64,000 nucleotides of DNA, from positions 434,001 through 498,000 of the forward strand of contig JAKQIY010000068.1 of assembly GCA_029561455.1 (NCBI GenBank). The letters run 5' to 3'. The stretch is from a bacterium (lineage in GTDB: Bacteria > Zhuqueibacterota > Zhuqueibacteria > Residuimicrobiales > Krinioviventaceae). Positions 62,251 through 64,000 of this stretch are shown here, piece by piece (the stretch's first letter is position 1; each line of letters begins with the position of its first letter). A model generated the notes under the pieces. The model had not been told where the DNA came from. It was given only the letters and a program-made list of their open reading frames with translations, and did not search any database. Made by a program: the position numbers and the translations under genes.

Positions 62251-63999
62251 TTATTTTGAACCCAAAGTTATTCTGAATAAAGCGCCACCGGTTTTTACAT
62301 TTTCCGCAGTAATTGCTGCGCCAATGCTGCTGAGAATATTTTGCACAATTGCCAACCCCAAACCCATCCCGTCCTTGCCAATTTTTGTTGTATAAAAAGG
62401 ATCAAAAATACGGGTAATATTATCTTCGGAAATTCCCGGCCCATTATCTTCCACTTCAATAATACAAGAATCATTTTGCAAACGGGTACTCAGGATAATT
62501 GTTTTATCCTCTTTTTCCAGAGAATCCAAAGCATACATGGCATTAATGGTAAGATTGATGAGTACCTGTTCCATTGGAGTTTCATGGGCAAGAATAAACG
62601 GCGCCGGCTCGTGCAGTTTTAATACTACTTTGATGCGGTGTGATTGCAGTTGCTGACCGATAAGGGTCAGGATATTATCAATAATAGAGTTAATATTAAT
62701 TTGCGCCGGCGGCGGCGCCTGGTCAATTTGTGCCAGGGAGCGCATATGTTTAATTATATTGTCGATTTTATCAGCTTCCCGGGAAATAAATTGTAAATTT
62801 TGTTCGAGGTTCTTTTTCATCAATTCCGGATTTTCTTCTCCCCAATATAAAAGGCTATCGACTTTGATTTTCAAGGCAGTAAGCGGTTGGTTAATCTCAT
62901 GTGAAATGCCGGCAGCCAGCGTCCCCAGCGAGGCCAGGCGTGATGCACGGTCAGCCAGTTGCAGGGCATCTTCCTTCATTTTTCGTTCCGATATATCATG
63001 GAGAACCGCAAGCAATAAAGTATTTGTTTCAGAATCATAAAAAATTGGAGTGCTGGTGATCTCATAATATTTATTACCAATTTTTTCCTCTTTCCTGGCA
63101 AAGGATGTTTTGTAATGTAAGATATTTTTAAAATCTTTTATTACTAATTTTGCATATCCTGAGGGCATTATTTTATCAAGGTCTAGCCCTTCAACTTTAT
63201 CTTTACGGCCAATTTCATTTAAAAACGCATGATTGACAGCAATGGTAATAAATTTTTTATTATCAAATTTTGCCAATAATATCATATCCTTAACACTGTT
63301 AAAAATCATGGCCAGCCGTCTTTCACTATGCTGTAAATCTTCTTCAGCTTTTTTTCTTTTAGTAATATCGATATTGATTCCTAAAATACCCAACATACGA
63401 TCGCCATCTTTGATAGGTGCAATAATATTCTGATAGGTACAGGGATTACCGGCAGGGTCGTGAAATTCAACTTCTTCGTCGATTACTTGTCCAGCATAAG
63501 CCCGGGCATTATTACATTGCCAAAATTCTTTAATATCGGATGGTACATCCACTTCTTCAGGTATTTTACCGGTTAAATCATTCCAGATATTTATTGAATA
63601 TTTGTTTTGTAAAAAACATTTTCCATTATTATCCCTGGCCCAAAGCTCAAAAGGGAAATTATCAATAACCGACCGGAGCAGCACATCTTGTTCACGTAGT
63701 GTAACTTCGATTTTTTTATTTTCACTTATATCTGAATGGGTGCCCACCATACGTAAAACTTTACCGGACTGGTTTTTTTGTACGGTTTTTGCCCGTGAGC
63801 GAATCCAGATCCATTGATTATCCCTGGTTCGTAGCCGGAATTCATTAGATATATAATCTAGCGGCTTATCTTTCAACTGCTGCAAATCAGTCTTTACCCT
63901 GCTAAGATCATCCGGATGCATTAATGAATACAAGGTATCGAGGTTATGAGGATAAGAGTCAGGAGGGTAACCAAGCATTGTAAACCAGCGTGGACTAAA
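62251..63999 (-). CDS. PAS-domain sensor histidine kinase (NtrB-like), 5' truncated by the window
   Basis: The frame stays open to the window end (FSPRWFTMLGYPPDSY), so the N-terminus is missing; at least 583 residues are visible. Three PAS-type domains with PAC motifs (RLRTRDNQWIWIRSRAKTV; FELWARDNNGKC; KDMILLAKFDNKKFI) precede the kinase core. The H-box is LGTLAAGISHEINQPLTALK, the N-box NLTINAMYALDSL, and the G-boxes VEDNGPGI and GKDGMGLGLAIV. No transmembrane segment is seen in the visible part, so it may be a cytoplasmic sensor. It sits 13 nt from the NtrC-type regulator and is its probable partner. Confidence 0.92.
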   Translation of the reverse strand, partial: FSPRWFTMLGYPPDSYPHNLDTLYSLMHPDDLSRVKTDLQQLKDKPLDYISNEFRLRTRDNQWIWIRSRAKTVQKNQSGKVLRMVGTHSDISENKKIEVTLREQDVLLRSVIDNFPFELWARDNNGKCFLQNKYSINIWNDLTGKIPEEVDVPSDIKEFWQCNNARAYAGQVIDEEVEFHDPAGNPCTYQNIIAPIKDGDRMLGILGINIDITKRKKAEEDLQHSERRLAMIFNSVKDMILLAKFDNKKFITIAVNHAFLNEIGRKDKVEGLDLDKIMPSGYAKLVIKDFKNILHYKTSFARKEEKIGNKYYEITSTPIFYDSETNTLLLAVLHDISERKMKEDALQLADRASRLASLGTLAAGISHEINQPLTALKIKVDSLLYWGEENPELMKKNLEQNLQFISREADKIDNIIKHMRSLAQIDQAPPPAQININSIIDNILTLIGQQLQSHRIKVVLKLHEPAPFILAHETPMEQVLINLTINAMYALDSLEKEDKTIILSTRLQNDSCIIEVEDNGPGISEDNITRIFDPFYTTKIGKDGMGLGLAIVQNILSSIGAAITAENVKTGGALFRITLGSK

Positions 64000-64000
64000 A

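Overview
The window reads as a chromosome segment of a heterotrophic, polysaccharide-degrading, Gram-negative bacterium of the FCB group, outside the Bacteroidota proper; a KSB1- or Calditrichota-like lineage fits best, but this is inference. Secreted proteins end in the 'YPNPFN' type C-terminal sorting domain typical of FCB bacteria. A TonB-dependent receptor is controlled by a FecI/FecR pair, and an outer-membrane patatin barrel is present. Yet genes carry strong Shine-Dalgarno sequences and one operon has a perfect TTGACA-17-TATAAT promoter, which is not the Bacteroidota pattern. No phage, insertion sequence, CRISPR array or rRNA operon was seen.

Layout. 1-630: end of a HisKA_2 sensor kinase. 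718-5768 (minus): ECF sigma factor, FecR anti-sigma factor, STN-TonB receptor and DUF4249 lipoprotein. 6131-7058: a YjfB-like small protein and a MazF toxin-antitoxin pair. 7393-9914: two Tat-exported sugar enzymes (TIM-barrel isomerase, Gfo/Idh/MocA oxidoreductase). 10144-13709: a repeat-CsgG fusion, a GH26 mannanase and a DUF1579-like protein. 13799-17632 (minus): three tandem secreted carbohydrate-binding paralogues. Then come tRNA-Ala(GGC), a heparinase II/III-family lyase, a patatin-barrel protein and an M48-TerB protein.

24634-33376 (minus) is an eight-gene operon. A TrmB-type regulator comes first, followed by an ALDH7 dehydrogenase, class III aminotransferase, isocitrate/homoisocitrate-type dehydrogenase, HMG-CoA-lyase-like enzyme, CaiB-type CoA-transferase and a LeuC/LeuD-type hydro-lyase pair. 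The simplest single reading is lysine breakdown to 2-oxoadipate, then the homocitrate pathway run backwards to 2-oxoglutarate and acetyl-CoA. That would be an undescribed route and is my main candidate for a novel system; it remains a hypothesis from gene content.

33611-43569 (minus) holds four large paralogues built from two CBM9-like domains, 4/2/2/1 Fn3-like modules and a sorting domain. Their 3' ends are identical over 93 nt in three of them. 44065-47893 (plus) carries a CotH-kinase protein and a sulfatase. 48735-58939 (minus) is a complete chitin/N-acetylglucosamine locus: GH20 hexosaminidase, SSS symporter, GH18 chitinase, ROK regulator, ROK kinase and a NagB-deacetylase fusion. It has a shared candidate operator and a decayed gene beside it. 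59317-64000 (minus) encodes a REC-histidine kinase, an NtrC-type regulator and a PAS sensor kinase that runs off the window.
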